Part shown: piece after piece, positions 7,951 to 15,448 of the stretch
Numbering within the stretch: the first letter of the stretch is position 1
How the letters are laid out: each line of letters begins with the position of its first letter
DNA from: Mesorhizobium erdmanii USDA 3471
GTDB lineage: Bacteria; Pseudomonadota; Alphaproteobacteria; Rhizobiales; Rhizobiaceae
Assembly (NCBI RefSeq): GCF_000472705.1
Contig: NZ_AXAE01000005.1
Coordinates: forward strand, 124,001-188,000
Direction: 5' to 3'
Length of the DNA stretch: 64,000 nt
The notes under the pieces: model-generated
Told to the model about the DNA's origin: nothing
Database searches by the model: none
Seen by the model: only the letters and a program-made list of their open reading frames with translations
Made by a program: the position numbers and the translations under genes

Positions 7951-8409
7951 ATGCAACAGAGGATGCAATTTTTCGCCAAGGCCCCCGAAATCATGAAGGC
8001 GGTGTCGGCACTCAACAAGGCGGTCGACGAATGCGGGCTGGAGGTCGGCCTGCTGCATTTGATCAAGCTCCGGGCCTCGCAGATCAATGGCTGTTCCTAT
8101 TGCGTCGAGATGCACAGCCGCGAGGCGAGGCGCGACGGCGAGACCGAGCAGCGGCTCTATCTGGTCGCGGCCTGGAAGGAATCGCCGCTGTTTTCGGAGC
8201 GTGAGCGCGCCGCCCTGGCCTGGACCGAGGCGGTGACCTTGATCGCCAACAATGGCGTGTCGGATGAGCTCTATGCGCGCACGCTGGAGCATTTCTCGGA
8301 AGAGGAGCTGGTCAAGCTGTCGGTTGCGCTCGGCATGATCAACACCTGGAACCGGCTCTGCATTCCGTTCCACGCCATTCATCCGATGCCGGCGGCCAAG
8401 GCGGCCTGA
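7951..8409 (+). CDS. AhpD/carboxymuconolactone-decarboxylase family alkylhydroperoxidase
   Basis: 152 residues. The redox CxxC lies in INGCSYCVEMHSREARRDGE, with the proton-relay Glu and His of the AhpD fold, and the second half LVKLSVALGMINTWNRLCIPFHAIHP is characteristic. Such proteins reduce peroxides with a resolving disulfide. ATG 7951 is preferred for its AAAGGA site at 6 bases; an in-frame ATG at 7936 overlaps the stop of the Rrf2 gene (ATGA) and could allow coupling. Cotranscribed with the regulator and followed by a good terminator. Confidence 0.88.
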   Translation: MQQRMQFFAKAPEIMKAVSALNKAVDECGLEVGLLHLIKLRASQINGCSYCVEMHSREARRDGETEQRLYLVAAWKESPLFSERERAALAWTEAVTLIANNGVSDELYARTLEHFSEEELVKLSVALGMINTWNRLCIPFHAIHPMPAAKAA

Positions 8410-8425
8410 TTTTCCATCGCGATGG

Positions 8426-8458
8426 GAGCGCCACCGAGGAGGCGGCGCTCTCCTTTTT
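8426..8458 (+). terminator. Rho-independent terminator of the Rrf2-AhpD operon
   Basis: GAGCGCC (8426-8432) pairs with GGCGCTC (8444-8450), followed by TCCTTTTT. Confidence 0.75.
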
Positions 8459-8572
8459 ATGGGAGCGTTTTGTGCCTGTCGATTTGCCTTCGACCTTGTT
8501 GTTTCTCGGCCGCCTGCCGCTCGGTGGTGCTTTCGCCTTCGCCGGCCTGCGCAGTCGCTCTGAAGGTCGCAG

Positions 8573-9295
8573 TCAGGCGGCGAACCGCAGGCCGCCATCA
8601 CAGGTCAAAACCTGGCCGGTCATGAAGCCGTTGGAGACGAGGAAGGCTATCGCCGATGCGACGTCCTCGGCGCGGCCGATGCGGCCGACCGGGGTTTTGC
8701 CCGCATATTCGGCAAACACCGCCTGACGCTGCCCTTCGGGTAAAAAGTCCCACCATGGCGTGTCGATGACGCCGGGCGCCACGACATTGACGCGCAGCGG
8801 CTTCAGTTCGACCGCCAGGATGGGAGCCACCGTCAGCAGCATGCCGTTGATGGCGCCGATGCCAGCGATGCCGGGCATGGCGGCCTGCGCCGACACCGCC
8901 GATATGAAGGTGACGGAGCCCGATCTGTTCAGCGTCGGCATGGCCAGTTGCAGGCAGGACAGTTGCGGCCGTACTTTCTCCTCCACGCCGCTGCCGATGT
9001 CGGCAAGGTCGAGGGTCTCGAACGGGCCAAGGCCCTTGCCACCGCTCGCCGCCAGAACCAGGTGGTCGAACGGACCGAGACGCTCGAAGAACTGGCGCGC
9101 CTCATCCGGCTTCGAAGCATCGAAGGCTGCCTTGTCGGCGGCGCCGCCAAGGCCCTTCCAGGCGCTGACGAGCTTGTCCTGGTTGCGGCCGGTGATCGTC
9201 ACCTTCATGCCGGGACCAAGCAGTTTTCGCGCGGTCGCGAGGCCGATGCCGGATGAGCCGCCGATGATGACCGTGTGTTCCGTTTTGTCGCTCAT
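8573..9295 (-). CDS. SDR-fold protein lacking the catalytic Tyr-Lys pair
   Basis: 240 residues. The Rossmann start VIIGGSSGIGLATARKLL and the later RVNVVAPGVIDTPWWDFLPEGQ and DVASAIAFLVSNGFMTGQVLTCDGG are classical SDR. At the active site, however, ISAVSAQAAMPGIAGIGAINGMLL replaces the YxxxK motif: Ser is kept, but the Tyr and Lys positions read Ile and Asn. The protein may bind NAD(P) without ordinary alcohol/ketone chemistry or use another acid. Its ATG overlaps the stop of the upstream SDR gene (ATGA), so the pair is translationally coupled and probably controlled by the divergent XRE regulator. The ATG at 9295 has a GAAGGAA ribosome binding site. Confidence 0.85.
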   Translation of the reverse strand: MSDKTEHTVIIGGSSGIGLATARKLLGPGMKVTITGRNQDKLVSAWKGLGGAADKAAFDASKPDEARQFFERLGPFDHLVLAASGGKGLGPFETLDLADIGSGVEEKVRPQLSCLQLAMPTLNRSGSVTFISAVSAQAAMPGIAGIGAINGMLLTVAPILAVELKPLRVNVVAPGVIDTPWWDFLPEGQRQAVFAEYAGKTPVGRIGRAEDVASAIAFLVSNGFMTGQVLTCDGGLRFAA

Positions 9296-10130
9296 GAGTG
9301 TTGTTCCTTCGATCTTGATGAAACCAGCCCGACAAGGTCGAGGCAAAGGCTTCGCAATTGCTGTCGTGCCCCGGCGTCGTAAGCCTGGGCGTCGGCGCGC
9401 GATTCGTGCAGGCCATCGAAATAGAGGCCACTGCGCCCTTCGAGGGCGGATGAGGTGGCGAGGTTGACGATGGCTTCGGCGCCGGTTTCGACCGAACTCC
9501 ATGGTGTCACGCCGATCTGCCTGACCATGGTGGTGTTCATGTAGCTGGCCGGATGCAACGCGTTGACGGTGACGCCGGTGCCTTTCAACTGTTCGGCCAG
9601 ATCGACGGTGAACAGGATCTGCGCCAGCTTGCTCTGGCAGTAGGCGCGCACGCCGCTATAGCCATGGGTCAGCATGACATCGCTAAAGTCGATCGCCTGC
9701 TGGCCGGCCGAGGCGACATTGACGATGCGCGCCCGTACGCTCGCCTTCAGCAGCGGGAGTAGCTCCGAGGTCAGCAGGAAGCCGGCGAGATAGTTGACGG
9801 CGAAGCGCAGTTCATAGCCATCGGCGCTGATCTGTCGTTTGGCGCCAGCCGTGCCGATGCCGGCATTGTTGATGAGGATGTCGAGCCGGTCCGTTCGGGC
9901 GCGCACGGCATCGGCGAGGCGGCGCACCTCGGCCAGCGAGGCGAGGTCGGCGGCGAAGAACTCGGCCTTGCCGCCGGCGGCTTCGATTTCGGCGACGGCA
10001 GCCTTGCCGCGCGCGGCATCGCGACCGTGCACCAGAATGCGGGCGCCAGCGGCACCCAGCCTAAGTGCCACGACACGGCCGACGCCGTCGGTCGAGCCGG
10101 TGATGAGGATTGTCTTGTCTTCAGGTCCAT
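9292..10130 (-). CDS. Short-chain dehydrogenase (retinol-dehydrogenase-like) with an apparent 1-base frameshift after the start
   Basis: Domain content is intact: KTILITGSTDGVGRVVALRLG (NADP site), NNAGIGTAG, catalytic Ser in VNVASAGQQ, and YCQSK, then the C-terminal helix set of RDH-like SDRs. The problem is the start. A textbook site AGGAGG lies 8 bases before ATG 10130, and the first codons read Met-Asp-Leu-Lys, exactly how such SDRs begin, but the frame then shifts by one at about 10119. Inserting one G would give MDLKDKTILITG. Read strictly, the long frame has only a remote TTG start (10197). This is a real frameshift, a sequencing error or an unusual start; the downstream frame is otherwise undamaged. 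Confidence 0.75.
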
Positions 10131-10190
10131 GTCCGGAGCCTCCTGTCTGTTGCTCCGAACGCAAGATGGGACGTCCGATTGATCTCAAAC

Positions 10191-10227
10191 AGTTCAAACT
10201 TTATCCTGTTATCAATACTGCTATAAT
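10191..10227 (+). promoter_or_regulatory. Promoter and possible operator of the XRE regulator (divergent region)
   Basis: A perfect -10, TATAAT, lies at 10222-10227, so transcription should begin at or next to the ATG at 10235: a leaderless message with no ribosome binding site. The near-palindrome AGTTCAAACT (10191-10200) sits at the -35 region between the divergent genes and is a plausible regulator site. Confidence 0.5.
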
Positions 10228-10234
10228 AACCATC

Positions 10235-11107
10235 ATGGATCCTCCCACTCACTCCGCTGAAGACAGCCGCCGACGCGAACTCGGCGCTTTCCTGCGGTCG
10301 CGCCGCGAAAGGCTGACGCCTGCGGCAACCGGCATCACGACCGGTCTCAGGCGCCGCACGCCCGGCCTGCGTCGCGAAGAGGTGGCGATGATCGCCGGCG
10401 TCGGCACCACCTGGTACACTTGGCTGGAACAGGGCAGGGATGTCAGGCCTTCCGTGGAGGTGTTGACCGCGCTTAGCGAGGCACTGCGGCTGGATCCGGC
10501 GGAGAAGCGGCATCTCTTCACGCTCGCCGGCCGCCAGCAGCCGGAGCGGCGGCGCATCGTGCCGTCAAAGGTCGAGGGGCCTTTGCTGCATATGTTGCAG
10601 AGCCTGGTCCTGCAGCCCGCCTATGTCGTCGGGCCGCGCTGGGATGTGCTGGCCTGGAACGACGCGGCCGTTGCCATTTTCGGCGATTACGGCCTGCTCG
10701 ATGGCGATGCCCGCAATATCATCCACGGCGTGTTCACCGATCCGCACCGGCGGCATCTGCTGGTCGACTGGGAGCAGGTGGCCCGCGCCACTCTCGCCGC
10801 CTTCCGCGCCGAAAGCGCGAAATATGTCGGCGATCCGGATTTCGAGCGGCTGATCGCGCTGATGATGCGCTCAAGCCCCGAATTCCACGAATGGTGGCCG
10901 CAGCGCGATGTCGTTCACCGCCTGTCCGGCCTGAAGCATTTGCGCCACCCGATCGCCGGCGCGATGGTGTTCGAGCATATGAGCCTGTCGATCGACGACG
11001 GCTCGGACATGAAACTGATCGTCTACACGCCGCTCGCCGAGCAGAACTCGGTTGCCAAGTTGCGGACATTGCTGGACGAGCTTCCGGGCGAGCGACGCAG
11101 CGCGTGA
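10235..11107 (+). CDS. XRE-family regulator with MmyB-like ligand-binding domain
   Basis: 290 residues. An N-terminal helix-turn-helix (ELGAFLRSRRERLTP, RRTPGLRREEVAMIAGVGTTWYTWLEQGRDVRPSVEVLTALSEALRL) is followed by the MmyB-type PAS-like sensor (GPRWDVLAWNDAAVAIFGDY, RSSPEFHEWWPQRDV, HPIAGAMVFEHMSLSIDD). Proteins of this type usually repress a divergent SDR or oxidoreductase gene in response to a small hydrophobic ligand. Here the divergent unit is the two-SDR operon, which fits. ATG 10235 is set by homology to the family start; the longer frame upstream is the shadow of the SDR gene. Confidence 0.92.
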   Translation: MDPPTHSAEDSRRRELGAFLRSRRERLTPAATGITTGLRRRTPGLRREEVAMIAGVGTTWYTWLEQGRDVRPSVEVLTALSEALRLDPAEKRHLFTLAGRQQPERRRIVPSKVEGPLLHMLQSLVLQPAYVVGPRWDVLAWNDAAVAIFGDYGLLDGDARNIIHGVFTDPHRRHLLVDWEQVARATLAAFRAESAKYVGDPDFERLIALMMRSSPEFHEWWPQRDVVHRLSGLKHLRHPIAGAMVFEHMSLSIDDGSDMKLIVYTPLAEQNSVAKLRTLLDELPGERRSA

Positions 11108-11128
11108 CGATGGCGCGGCAGCACTCCG

Positions 11129-11305
11129 CTTCGTCATCCTAGGGCGAAGCGGCGTCGCGGAGACTCTGGGATCCATTCCGTGACCTTGAATAACGGGTGC
11201 AGCGGTGCAGAATTCTGAACCGTGGTGACGCTTCAGAGTCCCGGCATGGATTCTAGGGTCTGCGCCGCGTCGCTTCGCTCCTTGCTTCGCCCTAGAATGA
11301 CGAAG
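11129..11305. repeat. 177-bp imperfect palindrome (intergenic repeat, MITE/RIME-like)
   Basis: The ends are 21-bp inverted repeats (11129-11149 and 11285-11305) matching at 20 of 21 positions, with further inner complementarity around GGGATCCATTCCG/CGGCATGGATTCT. It fills the gap between two convergent genes. It looks like a non-coding mobile palindrome; no name assigned. Confidence 0.7.
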
Positions 11306-11363
11306 TGATGGGCCCCTCGGCCAATCGTCCTAACTGCCAAACCCGAGCTGCCTTGACGAGCCG

Positions 11364-12017
11364 CTACCCCTTCGGCTTCAACCCATCCAGAAACAACTGC
11401 TCCAGAAACCGCGCCGCATCTTCGAAACGGCCGTCGCCGCCTCGGTTTGGTCCGAGCACGGCGCGGACCTGGACGTCGAAATCGGCATAATGCTGCGTCG
11501 TCGCCCAGATCGAGAAGATCAGATGCCAGGGGTCGGTGCGGGCGATCTTACCGGCTCGCATCCAGCCCTTGATGACCGCGGCCTTCTCGTCGACCAGCGT
11601 CTTCAGTTCGCCGGCCAAGAGCGGCATGATGCGCGGCGCGCCTTGCAGGATCTCGTTGGCGAACAGCCGGCTCTCGCGCGGGAAATCGCGCGCCATCTCC
11701 AGCTTGCGCCTGATGTAGCTCCTGAGCTCGGTCATCGGATCGCCGATGTCGTCGAGTTCCCTGAGCGGCGCCAGCCAGGTGTCGAGCAGGCGCTGCATCA
11801 ATGTCTCGTGAATGTCTTCCTTGCGGCGGAAGTAATAGAGCAGGTTCGGCTTCGACATGCCGGCGGCTTCGGCGATCTGGTCGATGGTCGAGCCGCGGAA
11901 GCCGTTGGTGGAGAACACTTCGAGCGCCGCCTCTAGGATCAGCTCGCGCTTTTCCTGCTGGATGCGCGTGCGGCGAGGGGCTTCCGTGCCGGTGTTCACC
12001 GTTGCCAGCCCTCCCAT
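11364..12017 (-). CDS. rutR: RutR-like TetR regulator of pyrimidine catabolism
   Basis: 217 residues. The TetR helix-turn-helix is at about 24-68 (ILEAALEVFSTNGFRGSTIDQIAEAAGMSKPNLLYYF). The C-terminal domain is the RutR type, with LLDTWLAPLREL, KLEMARDFPRESRLFANEILQGAP and the signature WATTQHYADFDVQV. RutR senses uracil and thymine. Here it is transcribed divergently from the beta-alanine aminotransferase of the reductive pathway. ATG 12017 has no clear ribosome binding site, while an in-frame GTG at 11999 has GGGAGGG 8 bases before it and may be the real start (N-terminus shorter by 6). Confidence 0.92.
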   Translation of the reverse strand: MGGLATVNTGTEAPRRTRIQQEKRELILEAALEVFSTNGFRGSTIDQIAEAAGMSKPNLLYYFRRKEDIHETLMQRLLDTWLAPLRELDDIGDPMTELRSYIRRKLEMARDFPRESRLFANEILQGAPRIMPLLAGELKTLVDEKAAVIKGWMRAGKIARTDPWHLIFSIWATTQHYADFDVQVRAVLGPNRGGDGRFEDAARFLEQLFLDGLKPKG

Positions 12018-12042
12018 TGCCAGATCCGGCGTTCAAGGTCAT

Positions 12043-12064
12043 CTGGACCAATTCTCTGGACCAG
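12043..12064. promoter_or_regulatory. Tandem CTGGACCA repeats in front of rutR
   Basis: CTGGACCA occurs at 12043-12050 and 12056-12063, 13 bases apart, 26-48 bases before the rutR start. They contain RutR-like half sites (GGACCA) but not the full consensus, so autoregulation is only suggested. Confidence 0.3.
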
Positions 12065-12147
12065 TTTTTCTCCGGGCTGTGGAACGCACTTCAGGAGCCG
12101 CATTTCCGCTAGTAATCCCTTGACCGCCGACAGGGCGGTGCTAACGT

Positions 12148-12163
12148 TTGTCCAATCGGTCAA
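12148..12163. promoter_or_regulatory. Putative RutR operator in the rutR-aminotransferase divergent region
   Basis: TTGTCCAATCGGTCAA matches TTGACCA-NN-TGGTCAA at 12 of 14 defined positions and lies 79 bases before the aminotransferase start. Its left half could act as the -35 element, so RutR binding would occlude the promoter. Confidence 0.65.
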
Positions 12164-12241
12164 AAATTTGCGTAGCATGAAAACAGCGCAAAGACCAAGC
12201 GTTGGACGCACCGAAACAGATTACAAGGGGAAGTCTTGGTC

Positions 12242-13570
12242 ATGTCCAACCGGCTGAAAGTCACGCCGAACGATCTCAGCGCATTCTGGATGCCGTTCAC
12301 GGCAAACCGGCAGTTCAAACAGGCGCCACGCATGTTCGTGTCCGCCAAGGACATGCATTACACCACCAGCGACGGCCGCAAGGTGCTGGACGGCACCGCC
12401 GGCCTGTGGTGCGTCAATGCCGGCCACTGCCGGCCCAAGATCACCGAGGCGATCCAGCACCAGGCCGCCGAGCTCGACTATGCGCCGGCCTTCCAGATGG
12501 GGCACCCGATCGTGTTCGAACTGGCCAATCGCCTGGTCGACATCGCGCCCAAGGGCATGGACCATGTCTTCTTCACCAATTCCGGTTCGGAATCGGTCGA
12601 GACCGCGCTGAAAATGGCGATCGCCTATCACCGGGTGAAGGGCGAGGGCTCGCGCACCCGTCTGATCGGCCGCGAGCGCGGCTATCACGGCGTCAATTTC
12701 GGCGGCATCTCGGTCGGCGGCATCGTTACCAACCGCAAGATGTTCGGCACGCTGCTCGGCGGCGTCGACCATATGCCGCACACGCATTTGCCGGAGAAGA
12801 ACGCTTTCTCCAAGGGCGTGCCGGAATATGGCGCGGAGCTCGCCAACGAGCTGGAGCGCATCGTTGCCCTGCATGATGCCTCGACCATCGCCGCCGTCAT
12901 CGTCGAGCCGGTCGCCGGCTCCACCGGCGTCATCTTGCCGCCCAAGGGTTATCTCGAGAAGCTGCGCGAAATCTGCACCAAGCACGGCATCCTGTTGATC
13001 TTCGACGAGGTCATCACAGGTTTCGGCCGTCTCGGCGCGCCATTCGCGGCCGATTATTTCGGGGTCACGCCCGACATCATGACCACCGCCAAGGGCGTCT
13101 CCAACGGCGTCATCCCGATGGGCGCGGTGTTCGTGAAGAAGGAAATCCACGACGCCTTCATGACCGGCCCCGAGCACATGATCGAGTTCTTCCACGGCTA
13201 TACCTATTCGGGCAATCCGATTGCCTGCGCGGCGGCCCTCGGCACGCTCGACACCTACAAGGAAGAGGGCCTGCTGACGCGTGGCGAAGAACTGGCGCCC
13301 TATTGGGAAGACGCGCTGCATTCGCTCAAGGGCGAGCCGCATGTCATCGACATCAGGAATATCGGCCTGATCGGCGCGATCGAGCTCGCGCCTATTCCCG
13401 GCCAGCCGACCAAGCGGGCGTTCTCGGCGTTCTTGAAGGCGTTCGAGCGCGGCGCGCTGATCCGCACCACGGGCGACATCATCGCGCTATCGCCGCCGCT
13501 GATCATCACCAAGGGCCAGATCAACGAACTGATCGACCATGTGCGTGAAGTTTTGAGGTCTATCGATTGA
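12242..13570 (+). CDS. Omega-amino acid (beta-alanine):pyruvate aminotransferase
   Basis: 442 residues, class III fold-type I PLP aminotransferase. FWMPFTANRQFK at the N-terminus is the beta-alanine:pyruvate transaminase signature. NSGSESVETALKMA binds the PLP phosphate, LIFDEVITGFGR supplies the Asp, and the Schiff-base Lys is ~284 in IMTTAKGVSNGVIPMG. In this locus it removes beta-alanine, the end product of reductive uracil degradation, giving malonic semialdehyde. ATG 12242 follows AGGGGA; a TTG two codons earlier is possible but unlikely. Divergent from rutR with an operator-like site between. The next gene on this strand is a foreign-looking DUF559 cassette, after which the pathway continues. 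Confidence 0.93.
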   Translation: MSNRLKVTPNDLSAFWMPFTANRQFKQAPRMFVSAKDMHYTTSDGRKVLDGTAGLWCVNAGHCRPKITEAIQHQAAELDYAPAFQMGHPIVFELANRLVDIAPKGMDHVFFTNSGSESVETALKMAIAYHRVKGEGSRTRLIGRERGYHGVNFGGISVGGIVTNRKMFGTLLGGVDHMPHTHLPEKNAFSKGVPEYGAELANELERIVALHDASTIAAVIVEPVAGSTGVILPPKGYLEKLREICTKHGILLIFDEVITGFGRLGAPFAADYFGVTPDIMTTAKGVSNGVIPMGAVFVKKEIHDAFMTGPEHMIEFFHGYTYSGNPIACAAALGTLDTYKEEGLLTRGEELAPYWEDALHSLKGEPHVIDIRNIGLIGAIELAPIPGQPTKRAFSAFLKAFERGALIRTTGDIIALSPPLIITKGQINELIDHVREVLRSID

Positions 13571-13588
13571 ATATCTGGGCGCGGATAT

Positions 13589-13636
13589 CCCTCCCCCTCG
13601 AGGGGAGGGTGGCCGCGAAGCGGTCGGGTGGGGTCG
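13589..13636. repeat. Left 48-bp inverted repeat of DUF559 cassette A
   Basis: Identical over 48 bases to the reverse complement of 14048-14095. It contains an inner CCCCTCGAGGGG palindrome and a second GGCCGCGAAGCGGTC hairpin. About 15 further bases beyond the arm (to ~13650) also resemble the element at 57144. Confidence 0.9.
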
Positions 13637-13682
13637 GTGCGACTGGGCGCCGACCTGATCTTTTGCCGCGAGGTCGCTCCTG

Positions 13683-14129
13683 ATGCCCCGCACCCGCGTG
13701 AGCTACGAAATGCGCGAGAAGGCGCGCGCTCTCCGAGTTCACGCGACCAAGGGCGAATCCCTGCTCTGGTATGAGTTGCGCGATCTCAAATCGATCGGCA
13801 TAAAATTTCGCCGCCAGTGCCCGATCGGGCCGTACGTCGTCGACTTTGCCTGCTTCGGTGTGAAGCTGGTGGTCGAGGTGGATGGCGATCTGCACGAGCA
13901 TGAGAAAGGCAAACGGCACGACGCTGTCCGTGACGCATATCTGCGTTCACTCGGGTTCGATATCTTTCGTGTTGACGAGCCCGATGTCATAAACAGCGCG
14001 TGGCATGTTGCGCAGGTGGTCAAAGGGAAGGTCGAGCTCATGTCAGGCGACCCCACCCGACCGCTTCGCGGCCACCCTCCCCTCGAGGGGGAGGGGGACG
14101 TCGGCGCTCCGCAATCCATGAGGTTTTAG
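13683..14129 (+). CDS. DUF559 (Vsr-like) endonuclease-domain protein A
   Basis: 148 residues. The DUF559 core is complete: E25 in KGESLLWYELR, KFRRQCPIGPYVVDF with D54, VVEVDGDLHEHE with E65, D67 and H71, then the C-terminal LGFDIFRVDEPDV. This is the PD-(D/E)xK-like arrangement shared with very-short-patch repair endonucleases; substrate and activity are not established. The last ~25 residues (GDPTRPLRG...PPLEGEGDVG) are encoded by the right inverted repeat, not by the nuclease domain. It starts 113 bases after the aminotransferase and ends 3 bases before the amidohydrolase ATG, so it is likely cotranscribed. Confidence 0.85.
   Translation: MPRTRVSYEMREKARALRVHATKGESLLWYELRDLKSIGIKFRRQCPIGPYVVDFACFGVKLVVEVDGDLHEHEKGKRHDAVRDAYLRSLGFDIFRVDEPDVINSAWHVAQVVKGKVELMSGDPTRPLRGHPPLEGEGDVGAPQSMRF
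14048..14095. repeat. Right 48-bp inverted repeat of DUF559 cassette A
   Basis: Perfect reverse complement of 13589-13636; lies inside the 3' end of the DUF559 reading frame. Confidence 0.9.
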
Positions 14130-14132
14130 AGA

Positions 14133-15383
14133 ATGGCCGCACCCGGCGAAAATCTGCGAATCAATTCAGACCGTTTGTGGGATTCGCTGATGGAGATGGC
14201 GAAGATCGGCCCCGGCATTGCCGGCGGTAACAACCGCCAGACGGTGACCGACGAGGATGGCGAGGGCCGGCATCTGTTCAAGCGCTGGTGCGAGGCCGCC
14301 GGGCTCGAAATGGGCCTTGACGAAATGGGCACCATGTTTGCCCGCCGCGAAGGCACCGATCCCAGCCTGCCGCCGGTCTATGTCGGCAGCCATCTCGACA
14401 CGCAGCCGACAGGCGGCAAATATGACGGCGTGCTCGGCGTTCTCGGCGGGCTGGAAGTGGTGCGCTCGCTCAACGATCTCGGCATCAAGACGAAACATCC
14501 GATCGTCGTTACCAACTGGACGAATGAAGAGGGCTCGCGCTTCGCCCCGGCGATGATGGCGTCGGGTGTGTTCGCCGGCGTGCTCGAGCAGGCCGATGTC
14601 TACGAACATACTGACAAGCAGGGCAAGAAATTCGGCGAGGAACTCGAACGTATCGGCTGGAAGGGCACCGAGAAGGTCGGCGATCGCAAGATCCACGCCT
14701 TTTTCGAACTGCATATCGAGCAGGGGCCGATCCTGGAGGACGAAGACATCGATATCGGTGTCGTCACCCATGGCCAGGGACTGAAATGGCTGCAGGTGAC
14801 GCTGACCGGCAAGGAAGCGCATACCGGCTCGACGCCGATGCCCAAGCGTCGCAATGCCGGCCTCGGCATGGCTCGCGTGATCGAACTCGTGCACGAGATC
14901 GCCATGGACTACCAGCCGGACGCCGTCGGCGCGGTCGGCCATATGGAAGTGTTTCCCAATTCGCGCAACATCATTGCCGGGCGCACCGTCTTCACCATCG
15001 ACATCCGTTCGCCGGAGAAGGAAGTGCTGGATGCCATGGATGGCCGCATCCGCGAAGGCATCGACACGATCTGCGAGGCGCTCGACATCCAGTACAAGGT
15101 CGAGCAAGTCGGCGCCTTCGACCCGGTGACCTTCGATGCCGGTTGCGTGAAGGCGATCCGCGATGCCGCCGACCGGCTTGGCTACACGCACCGCAACATC
15201 GTCTCCGGCGCCGGCCATGACGCCTGCTGGATCAACCGCGTCGCGCCGACCGCCATGGTGATGTGTCCCTGCGTCGATGGCCTCAGCCACAACGAAGCGG
15301 AAGAGATCACCAAGGAATGGGCATCGGCGGGCGCCGACGTGCTGTTCCATGCGGTGGTGGAGACGGCCGTCATCGTGGAGTGA
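14133..15383 (+). CDS. N-carbamoyl-beta-alanine amidohydrolase (beta-ureidopropionase), M20 family
   Basis: 416 residues of the amidase/hydantoinase-carbamoylase group of M20 metallopeptidases. Zinc ligands are His87 and Asp98 (GSHLDTQPTGGKYDG), Glu132/133 (NEEGSRF), His194 (ELHIEQGP) and a C-terminal His in GLSHNEAEE. The dimerisation domain with GKEAHTGSTPMPKRRNAG is present. It hydrolyses N-carbamoyl-beta-alanine to beta-alanine, CO2 and ammonia, between the dihydropyrimidinase that follows and the aminotransferase that precedes. Family members also act on allantoate or N-carbamoyl-L-amino acids; the operon argues for beta-ureidopropionase. Confidence 0.92.
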   Translation: MAAPGENLRINSDRLWDSLMEMAKIGPGIAGGNNRQTVTDEDGEGRHLFKRWCEAAGLEMGLDEMGTMFARREGTDPSLPPVYVGSHLDTQPTGGKYDGVLGVLGGLEVVRSLNDLGIKTKHPIVVTNWTNEEGSRFAPAMMASGVFAGVLEQADVYEHTDKQGKKFGEELERIGWKGTEKVGDRKIHAFFELHIEQGPILEDEDIDIGVVTHGQGLKWLQVTLTGKEAHTGSTPMPKRRNAGLGMARVIELVHEIAMDYQPDAVGAVGHMEVFPNSRNIIAGRTVFTIDIRSPEKEVLDAMDGRIREGIDTICEALDIQYKVEQVGAFDPVTFDAGCVKAIRDAADRLGYTHRNIVSGAGHDACWINRVAPTAMVMCPCVDGLSHNEAEEITKEWASAGADVLFHAVVETAVIVE

Positions 15384-15448
15384 GTTTACAGGTCTGCCTT
15401 TCAAACGCCGCTCGTAAAGAAGCGCGAAGAGAACAAGGGAACAAGAAA

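Larger units (their letters stand above)
13589..14095 (+). mobile_element. DUF559 cassette A: nuclease gene between 48-bp inverted repeats
   Basis: A single DUF559 gene lies between perfect 48-bp inverted repeats, within the pyrimidine operon between the aminotransferase and the amidohydrolase. The right arm is translated as the tail of the nuclease. No transposase and no obvious target duplication are visible. Calling it mobile is an inference from the inverted ends, the interrupted operon and a related unit at 18.65-19.12 kb. Confidence 0.55.

Noticed and set aside
9839-10234. N-terminal extension of the XRE regulator to ATG 9839
   Set aside because: The extension is antisense to the SDR gene and lies upstream of the TATAAT promoter; ATG 10235 fits the family.
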